Shown here: in pieces, positions 27,758-35,652 of the stretch
Layout: each line of letters starts with the position of its first letter
How positions within the stretch are numbered: position 1 is the first letter of the stretch
DNA from: Hyphomicrobiales bacterium
Lineage (GTDB): Bacteria; Pseudomonadota; Alphaproteobacteria; Rhizobiales; Rhizobiaceae
Assembly (NCBI GenBank): GCA_900471605.1
Contig: UCEY01000011.1
Coordinates: 47,443 to 111,442 of the forward strand
Reading direction: 5' to 3'
Length of the DNA: 64,000 nucleotides
The notes under the pieces: model-generated
Seen by the model: only the letters and a program-made list of their open reading frames with translations
Databases searched by the model: none
Told to the model about the DNA's origin: nothing
Program-made: the position numbers and the translations under genes

Positions 27758-29914
27758 TCAAGCCTCCGCGAACACGACGCGGCCGGCGGCACGGCGGGCC
27801 TGCAGCCAGCCGATCACCGAGCTACGGAATTTCGAGAGGAACCTGTCCCAGCCGGTAGGATTGTGAATGACGTCGGCGCGATAGAACGAAGGACAGAGAA
27901 CGGCGGCTTCCGAAACCTCGCCGCAATTGCCGCAGCCGACGCAGCTATTGTCGATCGCCGCAACCGGATCGTCCTTCAACGGATCGTCCGTGTGCTTCAC
28001 CGACAGCGACGGGCAGCCGGAAAGCCGAATGCAGGCGTGATCGCCCGTGCAGACGTCCTCGTCCACGCCGAAGCGCTCCTTCACCATGCGCTTGCCGTCC
28101 TTGACCGCCTTATTGAATTGCGGTTTCACCCGGCGCTGCTTGTTCAGCATGCATTCGGAAGAGGCGACGATGATCTTCGGGCCTTTTTCCTTGCTGGTCA
28201 GCGCCTCCTTCAGCGTGTCCCGCATCTTTCCGACATCATAGGTGCGGTCGATCTGGCGCACCCAGGTGGCGCCGATGCCCTTCACCGCATTGACGATCGA
28301 GTTGTTGGTCTTGCGGTTCGGATTGATGGCCCGCGACGACAGGATGTCCTGCCCGCCGGTTGCCGCCGAATAGAAATTGTCGACGACGAGGATGACACCG
28401 TCCTGCTTGTTGAAGACTGCATTGCCGACCGAGGTCGCAAGACCGTTGTGCCAGAAGCCGCCATCGCCCATGACCGCGATCGAGCGCTTGTCGGCTTCGA
28501 CGTTGAATGCGGAAGCCGACGCTGGCCCGAGGCCATAACCCATCGTCGTGCCGCCGATATTGAACGGCGGCAGGATCGAGAAAAGGTGGCAGCCGATATC
28601 GGCCGAGACGTGATGTTCGCCGAGTTCCTTCTCGACGAGCTTCATGGCCGCAAAGATCGGCCGCTCCGGACAGCCGGTGCAAAAACCCGCCGGACGTGCC
28701 GGCACGACTTCGGCCAGCGCCTTGACCTTGGGGTCGTTGAGGATGGGCGTCGGATCCGGCACCGGCGGCTGGTTGCCGAGCAGCAGCCGATCGTACATCT
28801 CGATGAAGGTCTTCAGCCCCTTCATCATCACGGGCGCGGTATATTCCCCGCCGAGCGGGAGGATGTCCTTGCCGTGCAGGCGGGTCTGTATGTCGCGGCG
28901 GCGCATCAGCGTGTGCAGCGACTGCTCGATATATTCCGGAGCGCCCTCTTCCACCATGATCACGGCCTTCTTGCCAAGGCAGAAATCGACCACTTCGTCG
29001 TCGATCATCGGGTAGGCGACGTTCATCACATAGATCGGGATCGAGGAATTGCCGTAGACATCCGCCAGGCCAAGCTGCTGCAGGCCGCGCATGACGCCGT
29101 TGTAGAGACCGCCGAGCGTGATGATGCCGATCTCGCCTTCCTCGGGGCCAAAATGCTCGTTGAGCTTCTTCTCCTTGATGAAGTTGACGGCGGCCGGCCA
29201 GCGGCGCTCCAGCTTGTCCTTGTCCTGCGCGAAATTCGCCGGCGGCAGGACGATACGATTGACATCGCGGACCGGGTTTTCCAGCGCCTGCTTCAGCGTG
29301 AAATCGGGCCGCTTGTTGTTCTTCGCGACGAACTGGCCATGCACATGGCAGGCGCGGATGCGCACTTCCAGCATGACAGGGGTATTGGAGGCTTCCGAAA
29401 GCTGGAAGCCGTCTTCAACGGCCTGAACCATAGCCGGCAGGTTGGGACGCGGGTCCAGGAGCCACATCTGCGACTTCATCGCGAACGCATGACTGCGTTC
29501 CTGCATGATCGAAGAGCCTTCGCCGAAATCCTCGCCGAGGATGATCAGCGCGCCGCCGTTGACGCCGCCGGAGGAGAGGTTGGAGAGCGCGTCCGAGGCA
29601 ACGTTGGTGCCGGCCGTCGATTTCCATGTCACGGCACCGCGCACCGGATACATCACCGAGGCGGACAACATCGCCGCCGCTGCCGCTTCCGAGGCGGAGG
29701 TCTCGAAATGGACCCCGAGATCCTCCATGATATCCTTGGCGTCGGCCAGCACGTCCATCAGGTGCGAGATCGGCGAGCCCTGGTAACCGCCGACATAGGA
29801 AACGCCGGATTGCAGCAGTGCCTTGGTGATGGCGAGAATGCCTTCACCGCGGAAAATCTCGCCTTCTCCAAGTTTGAGATCCTCGACTTCGCGCGCAAAA
29901 GATCGCTCGGCCAT
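27758..29914 (-). CDS. iorA: Indolepyruvate ferredoxin oxidoreductase subunit alpha-like protein
   Basis: 718 residues. The N-terminal pyrimidine domain (GEGILAITKALLQSGVSYVGGYQGSP) is followed by a transketolase-like domain and the thiamine-diphosphate motif MGDGGFWHNGL. The C-terminus has an iron-sulfur cluster region (CTGDHACIRLSGCPS, then CVGCGNCGEVSEAAVLCPS). ATG 29914 has AAGGGGAA upstream; a frame open to 29992 lacks this. The usual second CxxCxxC motif appears altered, so cluster content may be reduced. It links aryl-pyruvates from aromatic amino acids to acyl-CoA metabolism. Confidence 0.88.
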   Translation of the reverse strand: MAERSFAREVEDLKLGEGEIFRGEGILAITKALLQSGVSYVGGYQGSPISHLMDVLADAKDIMEDLGVHFETSASEAAAAAMLSASVMYPVRGAVTWKSTAGTNVASDALSNLSSGGVNGGALIILGEDFGEGSSIMQERSHAFAMKSQMWLLDPRPNLPAMVQAVEDGFQLSEASNTPVMLEVRIRACHVHGQFVAKNNKRPDFTLKQALENPVRDVNRIVLPPANFAQDKDKLERRWPAAVNFIKEKKLNEHFGPEEGEIGIITLGGLYNGVMRGLQQLGLADVYGNSSIPIYVMNVAYPMIDDEVVDFCLGKKAVIMVEEGAPEYIEQSLHTLMRRRDIQTRLHGKDILPLGGEYTAPVMMKGLKTFIEMYDRLLLGNQPPVPDPTPILNDPKVKALAEVVPARPAGFCTGCPERPIFAAMKLVEKELGEHHVSADIGCHLFSILPPFNIGGTTMGYGLGPASASAFNVEADKRSIAVMGDGGFWHNGLATSVGNAVFNKQDGVILVVDNFYSAATGGQDILSSRAINPNRKTNNSIVNAVKGIGATWVRQIDRTYDVGKMRDTLKEALTSKEKGPKIIVASSECMLNKQRRVKPQFNKAVKDGKRMVKERFGVDEDVCTGDHACIRLSGCPSLSVKHTDDPLKDDPVAAIDNSCVGCGNCGEVSEAAVLCPSFYRADVIHNPTGWDRFLSKFRSSVIGWLQARRAAGRVVFAEA

Positions 29915-29962
29915 GGCAGTTCCCCTTCGCCTTGTCGGCTTCATTCGATAATCATTTGCAAA

Positions 29963-29992
29963 AGCATATTTTCTACAGCGGGCATTTGTCAA
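29963..29992 (-). promoter_or_regulatory. Promoter of iorAB
   Basis: On the minus strand TTGACA (29992-29987, perfect -35), an 18-bp spacer and TATGCT (29968-29963) lie 49 bp before the iorA ATG. The -10 hexamer is identical to that of the SRPBCC-ligase operon promoter. Confidence 0.55.
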
Positions 29993-30070
29993 TTCACAAT
30001 TGCCGTGGAGATACTACACGCTATTCCAAGCGTTCATCGCATGATGCCGGGCGCCGACAAGAACCATTAT

Positions 30071-30086
30071 ATATGCTAATGCATAT
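30071..30086. promoter_or_regulatory. Perfect inverted repeat, possible operator
   Basis: ATATGC and GCATAT flank TAAT in the iorA/transporter B divergent region, a size and symmetry typical of dimeric repressor sites. The binder is unknown. Confidence 0.35.
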
Positions 30087-30243
30087 TATTTGATCGTTTT
30101 GCATGAAAATCGCAAGCGTTCGGTTGCAAATAGTCCTTGCCGCCGTTTCGCACTTATTTTAACGTTCAACCATTCACACGAATGAGCCCGACACGGACAG
30201 CCTGTCCGCAAGTTTGGCCGCCAGGGAACAATGGAGTTAGATC

Positions 30244-31779
30244 ATGACGACGCTCTCCCGGCGCCAGGCATTAAGCCTTGGCGCGGCCACTTTTCTGACA
30301 GGCGTATTTTCCCGACGTAATGCAGTTTTCGCGCAGGACAGCTCGACGCTGACCATCGCCTATAACGTCAACCTGCCCTCCTTCGACCCGACGGTCGGTC
30401 CCTCCGCCGTCAACCCGACGATCCAGGCGATCTATCGCTCGATCTTCGACCAGTTCATCGGTCAGGGTCCCGATCTTTCCTTCCAGCCGGGCCTGCTGAC
30501 CGCCTGGGGCTGGAACGACGACAAGACCAAGGTCTGGATGGATGTCCGCGAGGGCGTCAAATGGCATGACGGCTCCGATTTCACCCCGGCCGACATCGTC
30601 TGGTCGTTGGAGCGCGCCGCGAAGCCCGAGACCGGCAATCCGATCCAGTTCGTCTGGGGCGGCGTCTCCAACTATAAGATCGACGGCAAGCGCATCACCG
30701 GCGACGTCAAGCAATACGACCCCACCTTCTTCAAATGGATGGCCTTCCTCACCGGCTACGTGATGCCGAAGGCCTATTATGAAAAGGTCGGGGCCGAAGG
30801 TTTCGAAAAGAAGCCGATCGGCACCGGGCCGTATATGGTCGATGCCTATGAGGGCAACGCCTTCCTGCGCTTGAAGGCCAACCCGAACTATTACGGCGGC
30901 AAGCCGGCCTTCGACACGGTCGTCTTCAAGTTCGTGCCGGATGCGACGAGCCGCGTCGCCGAAATCGAATCCGGCTCCTCCGATATCACGCTCGAAATCC
31001 CTTACGAGGAATACGACCGCCTGAAGGACAAGAAGGGCCTGAAGGGTGCAGCCAAGCCGATCTCGGATATCGGCATGATCTTCCTCAACAATATAGACGC
31101 CATGCTCGACAAGAACGTGCGCCTTGCCGCCCATCACGCGATCGACAAGAAGGCGATCGTCGACCGGCTGCTGAAGGGTTACGGCGTGCCGATCGATACG
31201 CTGGAAGCGCCGGAATACGATGCCTACGACGCCTCGATCAAGGTTGGCTACGACCAGAACAAGGCGAAGGAACTCCTGAAGGCCTCGGGCTATTCGACCG
31301 ACAAGCCGGTGAAGTTCAAGATCCAGACGACGCGCGGCTTCAAGCCGAAGGATTACGAAATGATCCAGGCGATCGTCGGCATGTGGCGCCGCGTCGGCAT
31401 CGAAGCGGAAATCGAAGTCTACGAGATCGCCAAGCATTACGAACTGCGCGCCGCCGACCAGCTCGCCCCCGCCGCTTTCTACAACTGGGGCAACGCGATC
31501 GCCGATCCGACCACCTCGACCGGCTTTGCCATGTTCGGTCCCTCACCGCATTCCGTCTGGAACACCGACGATCTCGACAACATGATCATGCCGCTCTGGG
31601 GCGAAAAGGACGAGAAGAAGCGCATCGCCGGCTGGAAGGCGGTGAGCAAATATATCGCCGAACAGGGCTACGTCATCCCGCTCCTGCAATATGTCCAGCC
31701 GATCGTCTACAAGGACAAGCTGAAGGTCGTGCCGAACGTTTCGGGCGCGCTGCAGCCGACCTTGGTGTCGAAGGCCTAG
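30244..31779 (+). CDS. ABC transporter B: family-5 solute-binding protein, Tat-exported
   Basis: 511 residues. GGAG precedes ATG 30244, and the N-terminus has a clear twin-arginine signal (SRRQALSLGAATFLTGVF) ending in AVFAQ. Family core: WMDVREGVKWHDGSDFTPADIVWSL, IGTGPYMVDAYEG and RLAAHHAIDKKAIVDRLL. It is moderately similar to the transporter A binding protein, including the PxMPKAYYEKVG-type segment, so A and B may take related ligands. A palindromic repeat separates it from its permeases. Confidence 0.9.
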   Translation: MTTLSRRQALSLGAATFLTGVFSRRNAVFAQDSSTLTIAYNVNLPSFDPTVGPSAVNPTIQAIYRSIFDQFIGQGPDLSFQPGLLTAWGWNDDKTKVWMDVREGVKWHDGSDFTPADIVWSLERAAKPETGNPIQFVWGGVSNYKIDGKRITGDVKQYDPTFFKWMAFLTGYVMPKAYYEKVGAEGFEKKPIGTGPYMVDAYEGNAFLRLKANPNYYGGKPAFDTVVFKFVPDATSRVAEIESGSSDITLEIPYEEYDRLKDKKGLKGAAKPISDIGMIFLNNIDAMLDKNVRLAAHHAIDKKAIVDRLLKGYGVPIDTLEAPEYDAYDASIKVGYDQNKAKELLKASGYSTDKPVKFKIQTTRGFKPKDYEMIQAIVGMWRRVGIEAEIEVYEIAKHYELRAADQLAPAAFYNWGNAIADPTTSTGFAMFGPSPHSVWNTDDLDNMIMPLWGEKDEKKRIAGWKAVSKYIAEQGYVIPLLQYVQPIVYKDKLKVVPNVSGALQPTLVSKA

Positions 31780-31806
31780 GTTGACGAACGCCGCAAGGGC
31801 AACTCA

Positions 31807-31942
31807 GCCCCTCATCCGGCTGCCGCCACCTTCTCCCCGCCCGCGGGGAGAAGGGATATGCCGCGCTGCCTAGCCATGCATCAAGGTCACGTGGGGCAAG
31901 TCCCCTCTCCCCGCAGGCGGGGAGAGGGCTAGGGTGAGGGGC
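31807..31942. repeat. RIME-like palindromic intergenic repeat
   Basis: A 136-bp mosaic of two strong hairpins. The first has 12-bp perfect arms at 31829-31840 and 31843-31854 (CCTTCTCCCCGC and its complement). The second has 12-bp arms at 31903-31914 and 31917-31928 (CCCTCTCCCCGC and its complement). Outer ends GCCCCTCA (31807-31814) and TGAGGGGC (31935-31942) are also complementary. This is the layout of rhizobial intergenic mosaic elements, probably with many copies in the genome. It lies between binding-protein and permease genes. Confidence 0.75.
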
Positions 31943-31959
31943 AAGGGACTTCTCGACAT

Positions 31960-32967
31960 ATGATCGCCATATCCATCCTCAACAGACTGATCATGGCAGC
32001 CGTGACGCTGTTCGGCGTCGCATTGATCGTCTTCGTGCTGCTGCGCGTCGTACCGGGCGATCCGATCGCGATGATGATCGCACCGGGCGCAAGCCCTGCC
32101 GATATCCTGGCGCTGCGCGCCAGATATGGCCTCGATCTCAGCCTGCCGGCGCAATTCGGCGTCTGGCTGCAGGCGGTGGTGATCGGCGATTTCGGCACCT
32201 CGATATCGCTGCGCCGCGACGTGCTGGAACTGCTGCTGGGACGCCTGCCGGCAACGCTCGAACTCGCCTTCGCGGCTCTGGTCGTCGCCGTGCTGATCGG
32301 CGGAGCGGTGGCGGTCATCGGCACTTTGTCTCGCCGCACACCGCTGGAACCGGCAATCGACGCCACCAACGGCGTGCTGCTGGCGGTGCCCGATTTCGTC
32401 TGGGCGCTGGCGCTGGTTCTCCTGCTCGGCGTGCTTTTTCCGATCTTCCCGCTCTCCGGCCGGATCGACCCGACGCTGTCGATCGATTTCGCGACGCCGT
32501 TCTATCTCGCCGAAAGCCTCGTCCGCCTGCGCTTTGACATCTTCCTCGATATCGCCGCCCATATGGTCATGCCGGTGCTGGCGCTCGCCCTGCCGCTTGC
32601 CACCGTCATCACCCGTATTCTCAAGGAGGCGCTGCTTGAGGCCATGGTGCAGGATTACGTGCTTCTGGCCCGCCTCAAGGGCATGTCGGAAGTGCGGCTG
32701 GTACTGCAGGAAGCCTTGCGCAACGCCATCGGCCCGGCCCTGTCGCTGACAGGCGTGCAGTTCACCTTCCTGGTCGGCGGCACAGTCATCGTCGAGCGCA
32801 TCTTTTCCTATCCCGGCATCGGCAACATGGCGATCGACGCGGTGATCAACCGCGACCTGCCGCTGATCCAGGGACTGGTGCTGGTCTTCGGCGCGATCTT
32901 TATCGTCATCAATCTCGGAGTCGATCTTCTGGCCGCAGCCCTTAACCCGAGGCTCCGTCATGGCTGA
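31960..32967 (+). CDS. ABC transporter B: DppB/OppB-type permease
   Basis: 335 residues. The N-terminal helix LIMAAVTLFGVALIVFVLLR is followed by the conserved VPGDPIAMMIAPGAS and a periplasmic GLDLSLPAQFGVWLQA segment. The EAA loop reads LARLKGMSEVRLVLQEALRN. It starts 17 bp after the palindromic repeat and overlaps the DppC-type gene by 8 nt. Confidence 0.92.
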   Translation: MIAISILNRLIMAAVTLFGVALIVFVLLRVVPGDPIAMMIAPGASPADILALRARYGLDLSLPAQFGVWLQAVVIGDFGTSISLRRDVLELLLGRLPATLELAFAALVVAVLIGGAVAVIGTLSRRTPLEPAIDATNGVLLAVPDFVWALALVLLLGVLFPIFPLSGRIDPTLSIDFATPFYLAESLVRLRFDIFLDIAAHMVMPVLALALPLATVITRILKEALLEAMVQDYVLLARLKGMSEVRLVLQEALRNAIGPALSLTGVQFTFLVGGTVIVERIFSYPGIGNMAIDAVINRDLPLIQGLVLVFGAIFIVINLGVDLLAAALNPRLRHG

Positions 32968-33853
32968 ACCGATCACCATCACCGCGCCCACGGCCCCGAC
33001 CAAGCCGCCCTCGCGGTTCAAAACCCTGCTCACCGAGCCGAAAGTCCTATTCGGCGGGGGCTTCATTCTGCTGCTCCTAGTGATTGCCATCCTCGCGCCG
33101 TTGATCGCGCCCAAAGACCCGCTCGAACAGGACCTGATGCTGGGCTCGCTGCCGCCGGCCTGGCTCGACGGCGCCGAGCCCGGTTATTACCTCGGAACCG
33201 ACGATCTCGGCCGCGACGTCCTCTCCCGGCTTCTCTACGGCAGCCGCATCGCGCTTTTCGTCGCCGTTAGCTCGGCCAGCCTCGCGGCGCTGATCGGCAC
33301 CGTGCTCGGCCTGCTCGCCGGCTGGTACGGCGGCTGGACGGACCGGATCATTTCAAGGATCGTCGATATCTGGATGGCCTTTCCGCCGGTGCTTCTGTCG
33401 ATCCTGCTGGTCGCCGTCTTCGGCTCCGGCGTGCATTCGGTCATCGCCGCGATCGTCATCATCGATTGGACCCGCTTCTGCCGGGTGGTGCGCGCCGAGA
33501 CGCTGGCCCAGGCGCAGCTCGACTATATTACCGCCGCCCGCACCGTCGGTTTCCCACGTATGAAAATCCTGACGCGCGAAATCTTCCCCAACATCGTTCC
33601 GGTGCTGATCGCGCTCGTCAGCTTGGAAATGGGCATCGCCGTGGTGGTCGAGGCGATCCTCTCCTTCGTCGGCCTGTCGGTCTCGTCGGACACACCGACA
33701 TGGGGCGGCATGATCGCCCAAGGGCGCCAGTTGATCCATCACGCCTGGTGGCTGCTTGTCGCGCCGCTTGCCGTGCTGTTCGCCACCGTCCTCGCCTTCA
33801 ACCAGCTTGGCGGCGGCCTGCGCCGGGCATTCGATCCGGTGATGAGACGATGA
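32960..33853 (+). CDS. ABC transporter B: DppC/OppC-type permease
   Basis: 297 residues with a cytoplasmic N-terminus, a first helix (GGGFILLLLVIAILAPLIAP), the motif LGTDDLGRDVLSRLLYGSR and the EAA loop TAARTVGFPRMKILTREIF. Its stop overlaps the ATPase start (ATGA). Confidence 0.92.
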   Translation: MAEPITITAPTAPTKPPSRFKTLLTEPKVLFGGGFILLLLVIAILAPLIAPKDPLEQDLMLGSLPPAWLDGAEPGYYLGTDDLGRDVLSRLLYGSRIALFVAVSSASLAALIGTVLGLLAGWYGGWTDRIISRIVDIWMAFPPVLLSILLVAVFGSGVHSVIAAIVIIDWTRFCRVVRAETLAQAQLDYITAARTVGFPRMKILTREIFPNIVPVLIALVSLEMGIAVVVEAILSFVGLSVSSDTPTWGGMIAQGRQLIHHAWWLLVAPLAVLFATVLAFNQLGGGLRRAFDPVMRR

Positions 33854-34710
33854 CAGACATGCTTCTCAACGTCACCGGCCTCTCGGCCGTCTCCGATCGC
33901 GAAGGCGGTCTGCCGGTCCTGCGCGATGTCAGCCTTTCCCTGAAGAAAGGCGAGGTCCGTGGCCTCGTCGGGGAAAGCGGCGCCGGCAAGTCGACCATAG
34001 CCAAGGCGATCCTCAGCATATTGCCGCGCACCGTCCGCGTCACCGGCGGCTGGATCAATTTCAAGAACCGCGACCTTCTGGCCATGAAGCCGCAGGAACT
34101 GCGCAGTATCATGGGCTCGGAAATCGCGCTGATCCCCCAGGACCCGCAAACGGCACTCAATCCGGGCCGCCGCATCGGCGCCCAGCTCGCCGACGGGCTT
34201 CGGCTCAAACGCGGCATGTCAGCGAAAGCGGCCGAGGCACGCGCCCTGCAGCTGCTGGCAGATGTGCAGATCCGCGATCCCGACCGCGTGATGGCCAGCT
34301 TTCCCCACCAGCTTTCGGGCGGCATGCGCCAGCGCGTACTGATCGCCGCGGCTTTCGCCGTCGATCCGGAACTGGTCGTCGCCGACGAACCGACGACAGC
34401 GCTCGACGTGACCGTCCAGAAGGAAATCCTCCGCCTCATCCGCCGCATGCAGGAGGCACACGGCACCGGCGTGCTGTTCGTCACCCACGATCTCGGCATC
34501 GTCGCGCAGATCTGCGACAGCGTCACGCTTCTTTATGCCGGCAAGGTCATCGAGGAGGGCCCGGTGCGCTCGGTGCTCGAAAACCCGCAGCATGCCTACA
34601 CCAGGGCGCTGATCGCCGCCGGCCCACGCTACGACCGGCCGGATGCCGGCCTGGAACCGGTGCCGGAGGAAATCCTCCATGCGCTCCGCCAGGAGATCGG
34701 GATTCGCTGA
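33850..34710 (+). CDS. ABC transporter B: DppD-type ATPase, short form
   Basis: 286 residues from ATG 33850, overlapping the permease stop by 4 nt; open sequence upstream is in-frame readthrough. Walker A is GESGAGKS, signature LSGGM, Walker [13 protein letters not shown]. At 286 residues it is about 40 shorter than usual DppD proteins. It lacks the cysteine-containing oligopeptide-transporter C-terminal segment that transporters A and C keep in their D-type subunits. Confidence 0.92.
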   Translation: MTDMLLNVTGLSAVSDREGGLPVLRDVSLSLKKGEVRGLVGESGAGKSTIAKAILSILPRTVRVTGGWINFKNRDLLAMKPQELRSIMGSEIALIPQDPQTALNPGRRIGAQLADGLRLKRGMSAKAAEARALQLLADVQIRDPDRVMASFPHQLSGGMRQRVLIAAAFAVDPELVVADEPTTALDVTVQKEILRLIRRMQEAHGTGVLFVTHDLGIVAQICDSVTLLYAGKVIEEGPVRSVLENPQHAYTRALIAAGPRYDRPDAGLEPVPEEILHALRQEIGIR

Positions 34711-35540
34711 TGGACAGAAACCTCCTCGTCGCGACCGGCATCGAAGTCACCTACGGCAAGCGCGCCGGCCTGTTCGGCACCGGCCAGCCGGTTGCTCCGG
34801 TGCTGCATGGCGTCGATATCCGCATCGCCCGTGGCCAGACGATCGGCATCGTCGGCGAATCCGGCTCCGGCAAGACGACCCTCGGCCGCGCGCTGCTGCG
34901 CCTTGTCGACGTCTCCGCCGGCAACATAACCTTCGACGGCAAGGACATCACCCATATCCCGGAAAACGAGATGCGGCCGCAGCGGCGCCGCATGCAGATG
35001 ATCTTCCAGGACCCCATGGCCTCGCTCAACCCGCGCCATACGATCCGGCGCATCCTGACCGGCCCGCTTCTGCTGCACGGCATCGCCGGCGATACCGCCG
35101 AGGCACTGGCGCGGGTCAAGGCCGTGCTCGACCGCGTCTCCCTGCCCGCCGCCTGCCTCGATCGCTACCCGCACGAGCTTTCCGGCGGCCAGCGCCAGCG
35201 CATCGGCATCGCCCGCGCCGTGCTGATGGAGCCGGATTTCGTGCTCGCCGACGAGATCGTCTCGGGCCTCGACGTCTCCACCCAGGCGCAGGCCCTGAAG
35301 CTGCTGAAAGAGCTTTCGCGGGAACTCGGTCTAGCCATGGCCTTCATCAGCCACGATCTCTCCGTCATCCGCGCCATCTGCGACCATGTCTATGTGTTGC
35401 GGCTCGGCCGGATCGTCGAACAAGGCCCCTGCGAGCAGGTTTTTGCCGCCCCTTCGGCGGCCTATACCCGCGCGCTTCTCGATGCGATTCCGCTCCCCGA
35501 ATACGATCCGGGCTGGCTGGAGCGGAAAACCGAGGCCTGA
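34710..35540 (+). CDS. ABC transporter B: DppF-type ATPase
   Basis: 276 residues. Walker A is GESGSGKT, signature LSGGQ and Walker B VLADEIVSGLD. It overlaps the D-type gene by 1 nt (TGATG). Like its partner it lacks the cysteine-rich C-terminal extension. It is the last gene of the operon; the aryl-CoA operon begins 113 bp downstream with its own promoter. Confidence 0.92.
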   Translation: MDRNLLVATGIEVTYGKRAGLFGTGQPVAPVLHGVDIRIARGQTIGIVGESGSGKTTLGRALLRLVDVSAGNITFDGKDITHIPENEMRPQRRRMQMIFQDPMASLNPRHTIRRILTGPLLLHGIAGDTAEALARVKAVLDRVSLPAACLDRYPHELSGGQRQRIGIARAVLMEPDFVLADEIVSGLDVSTQAQALKLLKELSRELGLAMAFISHDLSVIRAICDHVYVLRLGRIVEQGPCEQVFAAPSAAYTRALLDAIPLPEYDPGWLERKTEA

Positions 35541-35580
35541 ACAGGCCGCCCCGATAAATGCCATGGAAGGAATTATCCGC

Positions 35581-35608
35581 TTGACGGTTTGACCAGACGC
35601 CATATACT
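35581..35608 (+). promoter_or_regulatory. Promoter of the aryl-CoA operon
   Basis: TTGACG (35581-35586), a 16-bp spacer and TATACT (35603-35608) form the best promoter in the window, 45 bp before ATG 35653. The layout TTGACG-N16-TAT(A/G)CT is the same as at the SRPBCC-ligase operon. Confidence 0.65.
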
Positions 35609-35624
35609 TTAAACTTAAAATAAT
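35607..35624 (+). promoter_or_regulatory. Operator-like motif site 4
   Basis: CTTTAAACTTAAAATAAT contains the perfect repeat TTTA-N4-TAAA (35608-35619). It begins on the last base of the -10 hexamer and would cover the start site, an ideal place for a repressor. Confidence 0.55.
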
Positions 35625-35652
35625 GAACGGTTGACCCCAGGAGGACTTGGAT

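Larger units (their letters stand above)
29915..30243. promoter_or_regulatory. Divergent control region, iorA and transporter B
   Basis: 329 bp with no gene. It holds the iorA promoter (29963-29992) and a perfect inverted repeat ATATGC-TAAT-GCATAT (30071-30086), whose half-sites resemble the TATGCATA at 17941. I could not place the transporter B promoter with confidence. Confidence 0.45.

Noticed and set aside
26369..30079. A 1,236-codon open frame on the plus strand antisense to iorAB
   Set aside because: It mirrors the high GC third positions of iorAB, has no family motif and no ribosome site, and iorA and iorB are clearly coding.
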